This document shows, in pieces, positions 26,190 to 37,600 of a stretch of 64,000 nt of DNA. A program made the translations under genes and the position numbers. The stretch is taken from NCBI GenBank assembly GCA_001692895.1, contig KV748204.1, forward strand, positions 1,764,771-1,828,770, read 5' to 3'. The first letter of the stretch is position 1. Each line of letters begins with the position of its first letter. The notes beneath the pieces were generated by a model, which worked only from the letters and a program-made list of their open reading frames with translations, did not search any database and had not been told where the DNA came from. The stretch is from Cenococcum geophilum 1.58. Lineage: Eukaryota > Ascomycota > Dothideomycetes > Gloniales > Gloniaceae.

Positions 26190-29100
26190 TGGAACTCTAT
26201 ATAATACTTTCTATACATATACTGTGTATATGCGCCCTATATGCTAACATTATGCTCTTATGCCCACTTCTTAAGCTCTGCTAGTTCTTTTGCTTTATTA
26301 TATGCGTCTTTAGCTTATTTTAATTTGTTAATTCGTTGCTTTATATTTTCTATACGTAGTGTATATGCCTCCTTTTCTAGCTCCTTTGTAGATAGGTAAG
26401 ACCTATACCTCTTGCCTATAGTCCGGGGTGTTTAACTTCGCGATAGTGGTGGTGGCATCTCCGTTGTATATGCGGTGGATACACGCGACATATCCAATAC
26501 TAATGCAATATCGTTATCTACTGTACTTATCTGCGAGATAATCTGGCTACTAAATATAGTAGGCTTAGGGGTATTAAATGGATTCTAAGGATTTTAAGGA
26601 AGATTTAGGCTAGGATTTCTAGCTCGCCGCTTAGCTAATTTCTGCTGTTTCTGCGCTGCTTAAGCTTAGTATATACTTTATATATGCTTTATATATGCAT
26701 ATATTATTTCTATAGCTATACTGCTATTCGCTTTAAGTTACTCTGATTTTTCTATATATTATCTATTCCCGTCTCTTTATATAGCTCTTATAGATTGAAT
26801 ATTTCTTATATATAAAGTTTAAGCCTATACTAAAATATTAGAATATGCAGAGCATATGTAGAGCATATACCGTTACTGTAGTACTGCGGCAAGTATGTAT
26901 AACTTTCAACCAGTAAAGTTATTATTTTAAAAGTGACTACTTTTACTAATTCCAGTATGCTTCCGTATATACGCCCACTACTTGTAAGGAACCTTTGACT
27001 TTTCTTTTATAAGCCCGGCTAGTATCTATAGTTTCTTTTTGTTGTTTATCTAAGACGTAAGCTCCGGATGCAGTGTGTATATACTTTATATACGCGCTGT
27101 TAGTTTCTACTTTGTCTCTGCTTCCTATATCTGCTCTATAATATATCTTACTTTATAAGTTTAAAAGCGCTTTATAAAGTTTTGTTTAACGTATACTAGG
27201 CAAAATATAAGTATATACTAAAGGTGTTCGTCCCATTTACGGGATGGGTTAATTATATATAGGTAATCTCCAAAGCCTATATATTATAAGCATATGCTTA
27301 GCATATACAGAGCATATATAGAGCGTATACTCACCACCAGCTTATTTCTTACACATATTAACTATAGCAGTGCAAAGTCTAGTTCTATAAATATATGCAA
27401 ATTGTATAGATAATTAAGCAGTATTACCTAATACCTTAAATACTAGCTAAAATATCTTTATGTATATAGCACGTGTTTCTAGGTTAAGAAAGGCGTATAC
27501 CTATACCTTGATTTTTATAAGTATTTAGCTCATATATAGCATATATATGGCATAGGGTATACATACGTTTAGAATTCTTGTCCTATCCTATAATTAAGAA
27601 TAGATTCGTTTTACCTTAAACTATCTTAAATAATAGGTCTATTTCGATATATATTACGCGTTAAAATGCTTTAGCTTGCGTATACGTATAATATACGATA
27701 AGGAAATACTCGTTATTAAAGTTATAAATTGCCCGAATCCATTGCTCGGTGTTCTCTTTATATTGATTAATAGAGAACTCACGTAGTATACCTACTACGC
27801 TTAGCCTCTGTATATGCTTGGCGTATATCTAACCTATACTTACCTATATATGCCATCCCCTCTAGGAATTATAGCATCCTTTCCTTCCGAATTAGAGCAG
27901 TAATTCGATCCTTAATATTAAGACTACTATATACGGCACGTAGTGTCTGCGTTCTATACTTCCTATATAAAATATAGTACTGCGGCAATAGGATAAATCG
28001 ACCTATATAATGGTAAGTAGTTTCATTCGCATATACTATGCATATACGGAGTATACGTGTAGTAAGGCTTAGGACATCTACCTACTTTATTACTTTAACT
28101 ACATTATTAGCAAGGTCAATTAGTAGCTTTATTAGATATAGTAGATAATATATATAAGAATTTCGTGTAATAAGGTAAATATAAGGATACTGTGCTATAT
28201 TAATAGGAATATAGCAGTCTAACTATACACCGTATGTTCGGCCCACTACCCTACCTTAGCCTTACGGGTGGTCGAATCCTACGTCGGCTTAGTATATATA
28301 TAGCGTATGCACGATATATATATTATATACTATAATATTTTCGCTTTAACGTTATATATCCAATATAGGTACATTCTCATTTAACTTCCTAAACTCCATA
28401 TTTAATAAGTAACCAAAGGTATTGAATATCTACCTGGGCAGTTGTTGATGATAAAGGCCAGGTAGTATACTATAGTTTAGTATCACTACTGCTAGAATAA
28501 CCGATAAACTCTACCTATATATAATAAGCATATATTACGCATATGCCGGATATATACATACTCCATGCCAAAAAAACATCGTTAGTCTGCTTTTACTATA
28601 TACACATTCTTATGTACTAGGGTAGATACACTGCCGCCATAATTATAGAATACTGTGGTAGTAGCTGTATATTATAAGTATATACCTAATATATATAGAT
28701 AATGCTTACTTCTCTATGCTTTACTTAAGCATTTTATTAATCTCTACTGCCTGGTATGGACAACTACTACGCTTTCAAAGGTCGTTAATTGATTTAAGCT
28801 TAACCCTATTATATACTAAGCATATGCGGAGCATATCCTTATAGGTATACTTGCAGTATCTAATGCCGCTGTATTTAAACGCTTAGTGGAATGCTTTTTT
28901 ACTCTCCTAATTGTTTTTACTAAGAAGCTGTAGTTATATAATCCTAGGGCTACCAGTTTAATGGAATAAGAATTAAATCTGCTAGATATATAAATACAGT
29001 ATATGCTTTATATATGTATTGCTTACCTTTAATATATACTAATTAATAACCTCACATACTATTTTTTTATCTGCATCTATAGATAGTAGAGGTATTGCTT

Positions 29101-29470
29101 TATAGATAAAGTATATAATTCCTTCTTTCCTAGTTGCTAGATATTCTGGCATTATAATATAGTCTATTACCTTTTAGACAATAACTTAATACTTGCCGTT
29201 AGAGCTAATAAGTGCTCTATAGTCTCAGAGTATTCCCTAGCTATTCTAAGTATATATATAGCTTATGTATAAAGTTGGATATAGTTTACCTTAGAGAGAC
29301 CTATATAAAATGGAAGCCGCTATTACATACTATCTTAACCCTTACCCTTCTTATCCTCCTTCTTACCCTCTTTATCTTTAATACCCTCTCCGCCGATTAT
29401 ATTATCTTAAGAACTATCATCTTTATATTTAATATTAGGTAAGCTCTAGAATGCCTACGTATACTTAGTA
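26190..29470 (-). pseudogene. Mutator-like transposase relic, right-arm copy
   Basis: This is the uninterrupted mirror of the left-arm transposase, read on the minus strand. It preserves the sequence across the G4 insertion point (around 27,465-27,475). It also holds slightly different RIP damage: some TAG codons of the left arm are CAG or CAA here, for example in the 12,184-12,332 exon equivalent, which reads LLPQYSIIMAAVYLP. The acceptor matching 13378 is mutated (CTTATAA for CTTATAG), so this copy could not splice that intron normally. The coiled-coil tail lies at about 26,260-26,390. Confidence 0.6.
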
Positions 29471-29584
29471 TATGCGTAGCATATAGTTATACATACTAAC
29501 TAGTAGGCCGTTTAACTATCCTGCTATACTCTTATTTGCTTTAGTATAGTTTTCACTTATTATTTATATACTATAATATGCGTA

Positions 29585-29585
29585 A

Positions 29586-29627
<42 letters not shown>

Positions 29628-29628
29628 C
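29585..29628. repeat. TA microsatellite near the right outer end
   Basis: An uninterrupted AT/TA run of 44 bp broken once by TG. The left-arm counterpart near 11,290-11,310 is much shorter. Confidence 0.85.
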
Positions 29629-29851
29629 CTGTATGCCTGCGTATACGTAGCATATGCCCTGAATATTTTAGTTTGTGCGGTCGCTTAAGTTAAATATGGC
29701 TACCAATGCGTGTTTTGTATGGGTAAAAGTGTGACCCTACCGACCTTTTTCCGGCGCTCCATTGGTGACCCCGTTCAGCTTTCGCCGACCCCCATCGGTG
29801 ACCCTGTTCAACTTTTCCGTGACCCTGCTCAGCTGCACCCCGCGCAAGTTA

Positions 29852-30752
29852 TCTCATGAATCAGACGCTCTGTAGCAGAATTTTAACCGAACTCAGTTAG
29901 ATCAGCACGTGCTTGGTTACGGGGCGGGCACACTAGAAAATCACTCATATCTGCTCCCTATATTTAAAAATTCTGAATGGAGCGTCTGAGAGCTTATGGG
30001 CGTCGCTTTGGTGAGATTTGAATGTTTTAAAAATCAAATTTTGTGTATTTTTACGAGCGACGTCCTAACCACAAGACCTATTATATATTTTATTGATGCA
30101 ATAGATTCTTTAGGTAATCATATCTATATATTTATAAATTATAACCCCCTACTAAGAATACTAGGGGGCGAGATACATTGTCGCACAACGTAAGTCAGAT
30201 GTTCAATTTGAATGTTTTTACGGATCTGTAGATTTTAACTAAAACCGACCGACTACTTATATCTAACTTCTTATAAAATAGAGCTATAATATTGCCGTAA
30301 CGTAGAGGCGATAGAGAAAATAAAGAGCTTTTAGCTTATAGTATTTTAGAAATAATTAGATGTAGAGAAGTATGTAAGGTATAGCAGTGAGGCAAAATTG
30401 TAACAAAATTGCGACAAAATACTGACCATAAATGCGACCGACTGCCTATATCTAATATTTTATATAATATAGCTACAACGTTATTTTTTAATGCAATAGA
30501 TAGAGAAGCTAAAGAGCTCTTACCTCGTAGTATTTTTATAATAACTAGACGTTGTAAAATAGTTGAGATACAGCAGTGAAAAAGGTGATTTTTGCTGCAT
30601 TTTAACGCTGCATTCTCACCAAAGCGACGCCCATAAGCTCTCAGACCCTCGGGGGAGAATTTCGTTGGTTAATAAGGAGCAGTATGCCCGCCTGTGCGCG
30701 TAGTGCGCGTAGTGCACGTACCAACGCTCCCCCGAGGGTCTGATTTATGAGA
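29852..30752. mobile_element. Composite inverted-repeat (MITE-like) element upstream of iml1
   Basis: The outer termini are 19-bp inverted repeats: TCTCATGAATCAGACGCTC at 29852-29870 and its complement with two changes at 30734-30752. Inside lie three further inverted pairs: CAGACGCTC/GAGCGTCTG (29862-29870, 29980-29988), a 33-bp perfect pair (29984-30016 and 30614-30646), and a 16-bp perfect pair (30642-30657, 30727-30742). The internal region contains two diverged direct repeats (about 30,244-30,395 and 30,434-30,585). No coding capacity is seen. It appears to be built from nested small elements that share the CAGACSCTC end. Confidence 0.7.
30694..30720. repeat. Three tandem 9-mers, GTGCGCGTA
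   Basis: Two exact copies and a third with one change (GTGCACGTA) lie in the loop of the 101-bp inverted repeat 30642-30742. Confidence 0.85.
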
Positions 30753-31162
30753 AAATACGCAAGCGAGAATAGTTTTCCCGACGCCATTCCACGCGGCTGA
30801 AATATGTATTGCATCTCTGTAGCCTCTTCTCTCTCCACCATTTTATCAAAATTATTACTTTTACGGCCTCTTTACATCGAATACGCGATAGTTCTTCCCT
30901 GTGGGGGATTTGAGTTGTCACATTCTGTTCAGTCTCGAATACTCATGACATCCTGCAACTGGGTCGCTCATCTTTCCCTCCGAGGACCACGGCAGCAGTT
31001 TGCCGTTCGCGTTTCCTGATAAAACGTTATGTTCTATTTTTGGCCCGCATAGATGCCGCTCAACATTATTCCAAGCTCTCTGGTTTATCTATATTATTAG
31101 ACTGCCGAATATACGCGTATTATGGCTTTTATACTCTAATCCTAACCAACTAAGTAATCGCC
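30753..31162 (+). promoter_or_regulatory. Upstream region of iml1
   Basis: About 410 bp of balanced base composition lie between the MITE and the iml1 start. It must contain the core promoter and 5' UTR, but I see no TATA box or other site that I would name. The base composition switches sharply from RIP-like to normal here. A short open frame at 30804-31019 is not convincing as a gene. Confidence 0.4.
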
Positions 31163-34100
31163 ATGTCGAAATCCGCCGCCAATATCAGACCCACAAGGGT
31201 GCAAAAAATNTGCGCTCTTTGGACTCATGACGAAAACTTTTCGAGGGACGAGGTCGTCTTCAATATTGATAAGTTTGTTGAGCTTCCCATTGCTTCTGGA
31301 TCCTTAGCGCGGATCCTTGCGCTCAAGCAAACAACGGCAGTCCGGGACTTTCAGACAGCTCTAAAGACCTCCCCGGTAGATCCAAGGCAATCAAAAGTTG
31401 ATGAGGTACAGAGAGACCCTGTCCCGGAAACGCAACCGAAGAAAGCTCGCAGACGCTCAGTTACAATCACCCTAGATGAGAATGGAGTAGCTATACAAGG
31501 CAGCCGTGATGTGGACCCACAGAAGTCTTATGTGTTTGTCACCAAGCCGATGAGTCCAGAACAGAAAGCTAAGCATCCTAACTTACAAGTACGTCACACG
31601 TTATTCTACTACCACCTAGTATTCACTAATAGCCGTAGGTCTCCATTTCCGAAACAATTGCAAAAGTGTTTGGATTCCGTAATAGAATGCAGATAATAGT
31701 AACAACAGTATGTTAATTTGTCTATCTTTTTTTTATGCTGCCTGTGTTCTGCTAACATCTCCCCGCACAGGCTGATGAAGAAACTCATTCAGCATCCCAT
31801 GTTGAGCTAGCATTTCGAGACGAATACCTCGCAAGAGCAGATATGTGGCGAATGGCAGTCTCTGAACTAAGTCACAAAACTGTTTACAAAGGCCAAAAAT
31901 TGCTTTTCATGGGCACGATCAAAGCAACAGTTAAAAATGTATACATCAATGGGCAGACGATGCATTCAGGCTATTTCTCATCTATGACAAAACCTATATT
32001 TCGCAGCGAATCGGCACGGTACATTTTGTTTATCCAAATGTCTAAGGAGATGTGGGACTTTGATACGGAGGGTGCTGGAGAGATCATGTTTAACAAGGTC
32101 GTAAATGGATTCCTTCCCGAACTATTCAAACGCTGGATGAGGATCAATGCGCGGCATCTTGTCACCATAATCCTTTTCACAAGGCTCGAATATGTGGGAA
32201 ATCCCTTACCCACGAAAAATCTTGCGGACGAACACCCGCATTTCAATGAGAAGGGCAACCAGGGCCGACCGTTTAGAGACTTCTATCGCGTAGTAGTAAG
32301 CGAAATGGCAAGCGGAGATTGGATCAATATCCTCTATCAACTCAAGAAGGAATTTCGTGCGTTTCTTCGGGATGTTTCACTCACACCACAACAAACGAAC
32401 GCGAATGAAGGAGCTAACGGTCAAATAAATGCCAACGAAGACCCCCAATCAAAGTTCATCATTGCTGGGACGCCATCAATGGCAGCTAATGGAAACGTAT
32501 TGGAGGCTATTAACCTTGCGTCCGCCCAGTTTGCTAAGGATTATATCGATAGGGACCTGGTTCGCACAGGCATATCTGTTATTGTTATAACAGCAGGAAC
32601 TGGTGTCTATGAGGTCGACTATAACATGCTCAAGCTGACCACAGACACTCTCATCGGCACTGGTATCGGTATCGATCTTGTATGCTTATCACCTATGCCG
32701 CTGCATTCTGTACCACTTTTCAAGTACCGGAATCCTCGCCTATATTCTAGCACAGTAGCAAAAGCTATTGGTCGGATCGAAACAACGAGTCCTCTAAACG
32801 GACGCTCATATGACGAGCATGATGAAAAAACGCCGAGGCAAAGCCAGCCAAACTTTAGCCTACTAATAGGGTACTCACCTGCGAAACGGAGTGCAATACG
32901 TACGCCAAGTCCGTTGATGGGTAACTTAGACAATATGGTCCCTGGTGAATGGAGCTATGCAATGCCTCATTGGCTTGACATTTCATTCTGGTCTGGACCA
33001 TCGGGTGAGACAATAGAACTGTCTCGACACCGTAGCACCAGGAAATCGCTTTTAAAGCCACATGAAAAAGACAGACGATTTGCTTTAAGGTGTAGAATGT
33101 ACGAACTTCAGATGATGGGCGTTATGGAAAACGAGCTGAGCAACATATCGATTCCCTACATGCAAGAAAACCCTTTGTATCCCCACGGCTTACGAGGATA
33201 TTATGAGGATTTAATCGAAACTGCTCAGGGTTTAATGGTTCGTCCAGTGTTGTTTCCTGCCCCAAAATCTCCCACGAAAATCACTACATCTGATCGAACC
33301 CGACCTGAAGATAATATCAGACATGGTCGCTTCCTCCAATCCACATGGATGAAAACTTATGATGATCACATATTCCGGCCTTTAGCTGATAAAAAAGCTG
33401 TAGAAGAAAGGCATCGTAAGGCATCGCAGAAAAGGGAGCTGGCCCAGGATGCTCCCAATTATCATCAAGTGCCACAAGGCTCACTGTTGTCTGCTTCTTT
33501 CAGCAGTCCCACACATTCTCTGGGCAATTCTGCTCGACCTCCGCCTAATACAAATTTTCACCAACTTATGAGAGAGCGCTCGAATGAAGTCGAGGCTGAC
33601 ACAACACACGAGAGTTTGTCTCGTGATTCAAGCTTCAGATTATCAGAGGCACCACAGCGCAGGCTGACCTCTTCGGTTAGAGTAGTAGATCCCCCGGGAC
33701 GACCAGTCTTTCATCCACGAGCTAGCCTAGGAGATCAGCGGGGTATAGTAGGCGTAACCACAACTTCGTTCAAAGAAGACGTACACGGCACACGTGGAGA
33801 CTCTGCCTCATTGAAGGTGATAACAAAACACCCGACGTCACCTCGTTTTCAAGACACACTTCCCGAGACACACAGCACTAGTAGTGCGGTCTCCGACACC
33901 AACCCTCCTTTGAGACCTTCCAGGTGGCTATCAAGGCAAATTAGCTTCGGCGGCTTAGGCTTTGGAGCTTCTAAGTCAACTGCTAGTGCTACAGTGTCTT
34001 CCGGCAGTGTGGAGCCCGCCAGATTGACAGTTGAAAATAACCAGAAAGGTGTTATTGCAGCAAAATTAGCGAGCACCAGGAGTCACGACACTGAGAAGCC

Positions 34101-36933
34101 CTCACAACCTATTGCCATAAGGGCTGCATCGCGTGTTAGTGTAGCTTCCGCACATTCTCCAGTCCCCGAAAACGTTCCTAAATCTGTGATCACCATGAAA
34201 AACGTCCCTGGCCCAAGAAAATCGGAAACAATCCAGCCAAGTTTAGAATCCAAGGATCCTGGCTCACTATTTCTTCTCGCAGGCTCCCGGGAGCTTCTAG
34301 AGCAAGTTGGACGAAAGCCAGATCTATCATCCAGTGGCGGCGCCCAGGAGATTCCACGAACGTTGTCACCGACTAGTGCACTCTCCCCTTGGCTAGTACT
34401 AGTCAATCCATGCAACCCCAAAAAGAACAACATGAGTATTGCAAACCAATTTCGCAGGTGGCAGCATGTTTTCCCAAAGCCCCTTCGTGCGTCAGCTATA
34501 AAGTGGAAGTCACTATGTTCACCGGCTGCGGTACCCTTGACAAATGAGTATTTCCCAACAGCAGAGCAACTTGTTACTGAATACCACGAGAGCCCATACA
34601 AGATTACTCAGAACGAGGACGATGACACTACTGATGTTCCCAAATCTCGTGAGTCCTTGATTAGAGAACTCATTGCATTCCGGTTGTCCCATGGCTTCCA
34701 GATTGTTGTCGGGACTGCAGTGGCGGAATTTACGGGAAGTAGGGAACGCGATATTGAGAGTATCTTTGACTTGAACTATATGTCGAACGACGGCGACATG
34801 GTTTTTATGTCGGTCGGAAACACCATACATCAACTCGTTTGCGTAGCTGGAGGCGAAGTTGAAGTAAAACGATACAATCGGAAGCCCACTACAGCTTTAG
34901 AAACTTCCGCGGGCGTAGACTCGCCTTTGTTTTACAAACCCCTCATTCGTACAGCCCTTGAGCATGAATATCATCCTCGCGATATCGTTCTGAAGCCACC
35001 AAGGAAAGAGTACAATTGGAATTTCATCGACTCATTTCTGGCTGGGTACGACGATGAATTCTCGGATATCCTCCGTTTTTGGCGCGCTCGTTTTGTGCTA
35101 ATTCCAGTCGAATTACCAAGCGTTACTCGCCGTCCACTTCCTCTTCTCACTGAAGATTCTGAAGAAGAAATTCGACTGGAGGGTATCCGAAAATTGACCC
35201 AGATATGGCAGCGGTATCGCTATATTCCTCCGGAAGAACGTCATTTTCAAGAATCTGCTCGGAAGCGAAAAGACCCAAACCCCTTAGCAATCGAGTACCA
35301 AACAAGGGATCCCTCTGCAATTGTTGCAGCAGGCCCTGACAGCGCACTACTCGCGGATGGAGATCCTAACAATTTTTCTTCTCAGCTTTTCGCCGAAACA
35401 GAACAGTATCACACCTCCAGCATCGACATGAAGAAGCTCGCTGAGGATCTCCAAGGAGAGAAAGGCATACAAATGTTGGATCGAAGATGGCATTGGAGAT
35501 TGCATTACAACTGTTTCCTTGGATTTGATTTGACCAGTTGGTTGCTTCAGAATTTTAAGAATATTGAGACCAGAGACGAAGCAGTAGACCTTGGAAATCA
35601 GCTTATGAAAAAAGGTCTTTTCCAGCACGTGCAGAGGAAGCACCAATTTCGAGATGGCAATTTCTTTTACCAGATTGCTACTGAATATCGTGCTCCGCGT
35701 CCAGACTCAAGAACCAGTTGGTTCGGAACTCGTCGATTAGACAAATCAGTACCGTCAACCCCAATGTCCGATGCGCCAAGAACCTCACCTCTTACGACAC
35801 GAAGTTCTCGATCTCGTCCGAACACTAGCACCTCTTCTAACGCGTCCGGCGAAGGGGAGAAGACGCCCACTCGAGCTGGGAGCCCAAAACGTACAGTCAC
35901 TCTTAGTCGAGTCATGCGCTACGATGTTGATTCTCGAAAACGATCTTACCGACCTGAGATTATTAATTTGCACTATGACCGCCTTCATAACCCAGATAAC
36001 TGCTACCATATTCGTATTGATTGGATGAATGTTACAGCTAAACTCATAGAAGACGCCATCGTCACCTGGGCGACCTCGGTTGAAAAATATGGACTCAAAC
36101 TCGTGGAAGTGCCTATTGCAGAAGCGTCGAATATCAGCAACGCGCATCCTTTCCGCTCGCCCTATATTATTCGCCTCGCTGTACCACCACCAAAAACCCA
36201 ACCGGAGCAGTACTTCGACTCGGCACATTTCGCACCACAAATCAAGTCCGACAAATTCGTCTACCACAAGGCGCTGCTCCGCAAGCTCAATTTCGTACTC
36301 GATATGGAAGCCGCCTCATCTTTCCCGTCTGATGCAGACGTCACGTATTCTTGGGGCAGACCGGACTACCAGTACACGCAATACATCCACAAATCGGGCG
36401 TGCTCCTTGCACAAATCACAGACGAAGGCGCATTCCTCCTCCTCGCCAATCGTCTCTGTAACAACCGCGCTGCCGCATCCCGCGACGCACTAAAATACAA
36501 GCCCGCGGACTCCTACGAGCGGAGAGGAGGGACAGGCACGACACCCACCCCTGGCCCCACAGAGCGCCACACGCCCTCTCACCGTTCTCCCTTCTCATCA
36601 CCGCTCTCCCACCCCGTTCCAGACGCCTCGATATTACATGTATCAGCGGAGAAAGCGGCGCAAGTGCAGTTACAGATGCCCGAACAGATCAAAGACGAAA
36701 TCGAAGCCTTCTGCTCCGACGCCACGGCCCTGAAAATATTCTACGAAGAGGCGTTTTTGCAACGCGCTAGTCCCAGCCCTCACGCGACGCCGATGCTAGA
36801 CAGCAGCATTCCTATAATTGGACTACCGCCGAGTATCACGGTGCGTGAGGCTAGCCCGGCGCCGAATCTTGGAGCCAGCTTGATGAGTAGTCAGCTTGGT
36901 GGCGGAGCATGTGGGAGTAGTGTGAGGGGGTGA
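31163..36933 (+). CDS. iml1: Iml1, vacuolar GATOR1/SEACIT subunit (DEPDC5 orthologue)
   Basis: Iml1 is the scaffold of the GATOR1/SEACIT complex (with Npr2 and Npr3). At the vacuole this complex stimulates GTP hydrolysis by the Rag-type GTPase Gtr1 and so inhibits TORC1 when amino acids are scarce. In the family the catalytic arginine finger belongs to Npr2. Exons are 31163-31588, 31639-31707 and 31771-36933, all phase 0, giving 1,885 aa. The 23-codon middle exon supplies the family motif VFGFRNR. Intron 1 (50 nt) starts GTACGT with CACTAAT before the acceptor; intron 2 (63 nt) starts GTATGT with GCTAAC. The N-terminal Iml1 domain covers about residues 165-486 (HVELAFRDEYLARADMWR onward), and the DEP domain about 1385-1466 (HWRLHYNCF..FDLTSWLL). 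A Ser/Thr-rich linker and the conserved C-terminal domain follow. One N at 31210 leaves residue 16 uncertain. The gene is intact. Confidence 0.95.
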
Positions 36934-37600
36934 GGGGCAGGGGTTCGGACCGGAGTGGATGAAAGAGCCACCTATATGCACCCCATTTTTCGGCCTAGGT
37001 TACACGTAATGATATGTATATTACTTAGCTGTTTTAGGATTTTCTGTTTTCTTGAAGGCCGATATACTTGTTGTAGCCTTTATATATGAACTCACAGCTT
37101 GAATTTTGTATCCAGTATGGTTCTACATGTACAAGTGTATGTAAGTGCAAGCATGGTGCCGGTGTATGGTATGATTGACTCAAAGGCCTACTGTTTCGTA
37201 ATGTAGTAGTACATAATTTGTTCTGCAAGACCTTCGTCGCTGTCCTTCATACGAGGCTTCGCAACAGGGTTTGTTGCCCCATCTAGTGCGAGAGCAATTT
37301 CCACTATTTTACAGAATTGGGCAATGCAGCTCTGATGGGCATAAGAATGAACTAGTCTCCTGTCGCTCAGCTCGCCAGGGGTTGAGACCACTCCAAATAC
37401 ACTCAATCAATAATTTCGGTTTTCCTTCCGGGCCACACGCTGGTTGCTTCGATAGCAAGCTATCAGTTGATGTGACCCGAGCTGGGACGATTAATAACCT
37501 AGTAAGATTAAGGAGGCCCAACTTGGACCTACTTCTAGTGTTCCTTACGGTAGCCGCCTGCGGTCCTTTAACTCGCGTATGTAGCCCTAGCGTTTAGGGG
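36934..37600. other. iml1 3' flank
   Basis: Balanced-composition sequence after the iml1 stop, presumably 3' UTR and terminator. Small open frames on both strands at 37034-37597 show no family resemblance or splice structure that I can support. RIP-like composition resumes near 37,580-37,620. Confidence 0.5.

Larger units (their letters stand above)
11081..29841. repeat. 18.8-kb palindrome (inverted duplication of a ~6.1-kb transposon)
   Basis: The left arm runs 11081-23192 and the right arm 23193-29841, and they are reverse complements. The outermost matched bases are GGGGTGCAGC at 11081 and GCTGCACCCC ending at 29841. The axis lies between 23192 and 23193 with no spacer. Removing the G4 insertion (5,979 bp plus 5-bp TSD) from the left arm leaves about 6.13 kb. 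Removing the 479-bp MITE plus TA from the right arm leaves about 6.17 kb. Most differences between arms are C/T or G/A. The four outer-end motifs CAGGGTTAC or C(A/G)GGGTCAC at 11095, 11116, 11149 and 11183 resemble subterminal transposase sites. No clear target duplication is seen outside the ends. Confidence 0.9.

Noticed and set aside
11081..29841. Palindrome as a pure assembly duplication
   Set aside because: Arms differ by many transitions and hold different insertions with intact empty sites, so they are separate sequences. Only the junction remains in doubt.
31589..31770. A single 182-nt iml1 intron (two-exon model)
   Set aside because: It is in frame, but it removes the conserved VFGFRNR block that is readable between two well-formed short introns.
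34083..34601. Long antisense open frame within iml1 (172 codons)
   Set aside because: It is a shadow of the iml1 coding frame with no independent start context or family resemblance.
37271..37597. 108-codon open frame downstream of iml1
   Set aside because: It overlaps opposite-strand open frames, has no recognisable motif and runs into repeat sequence.
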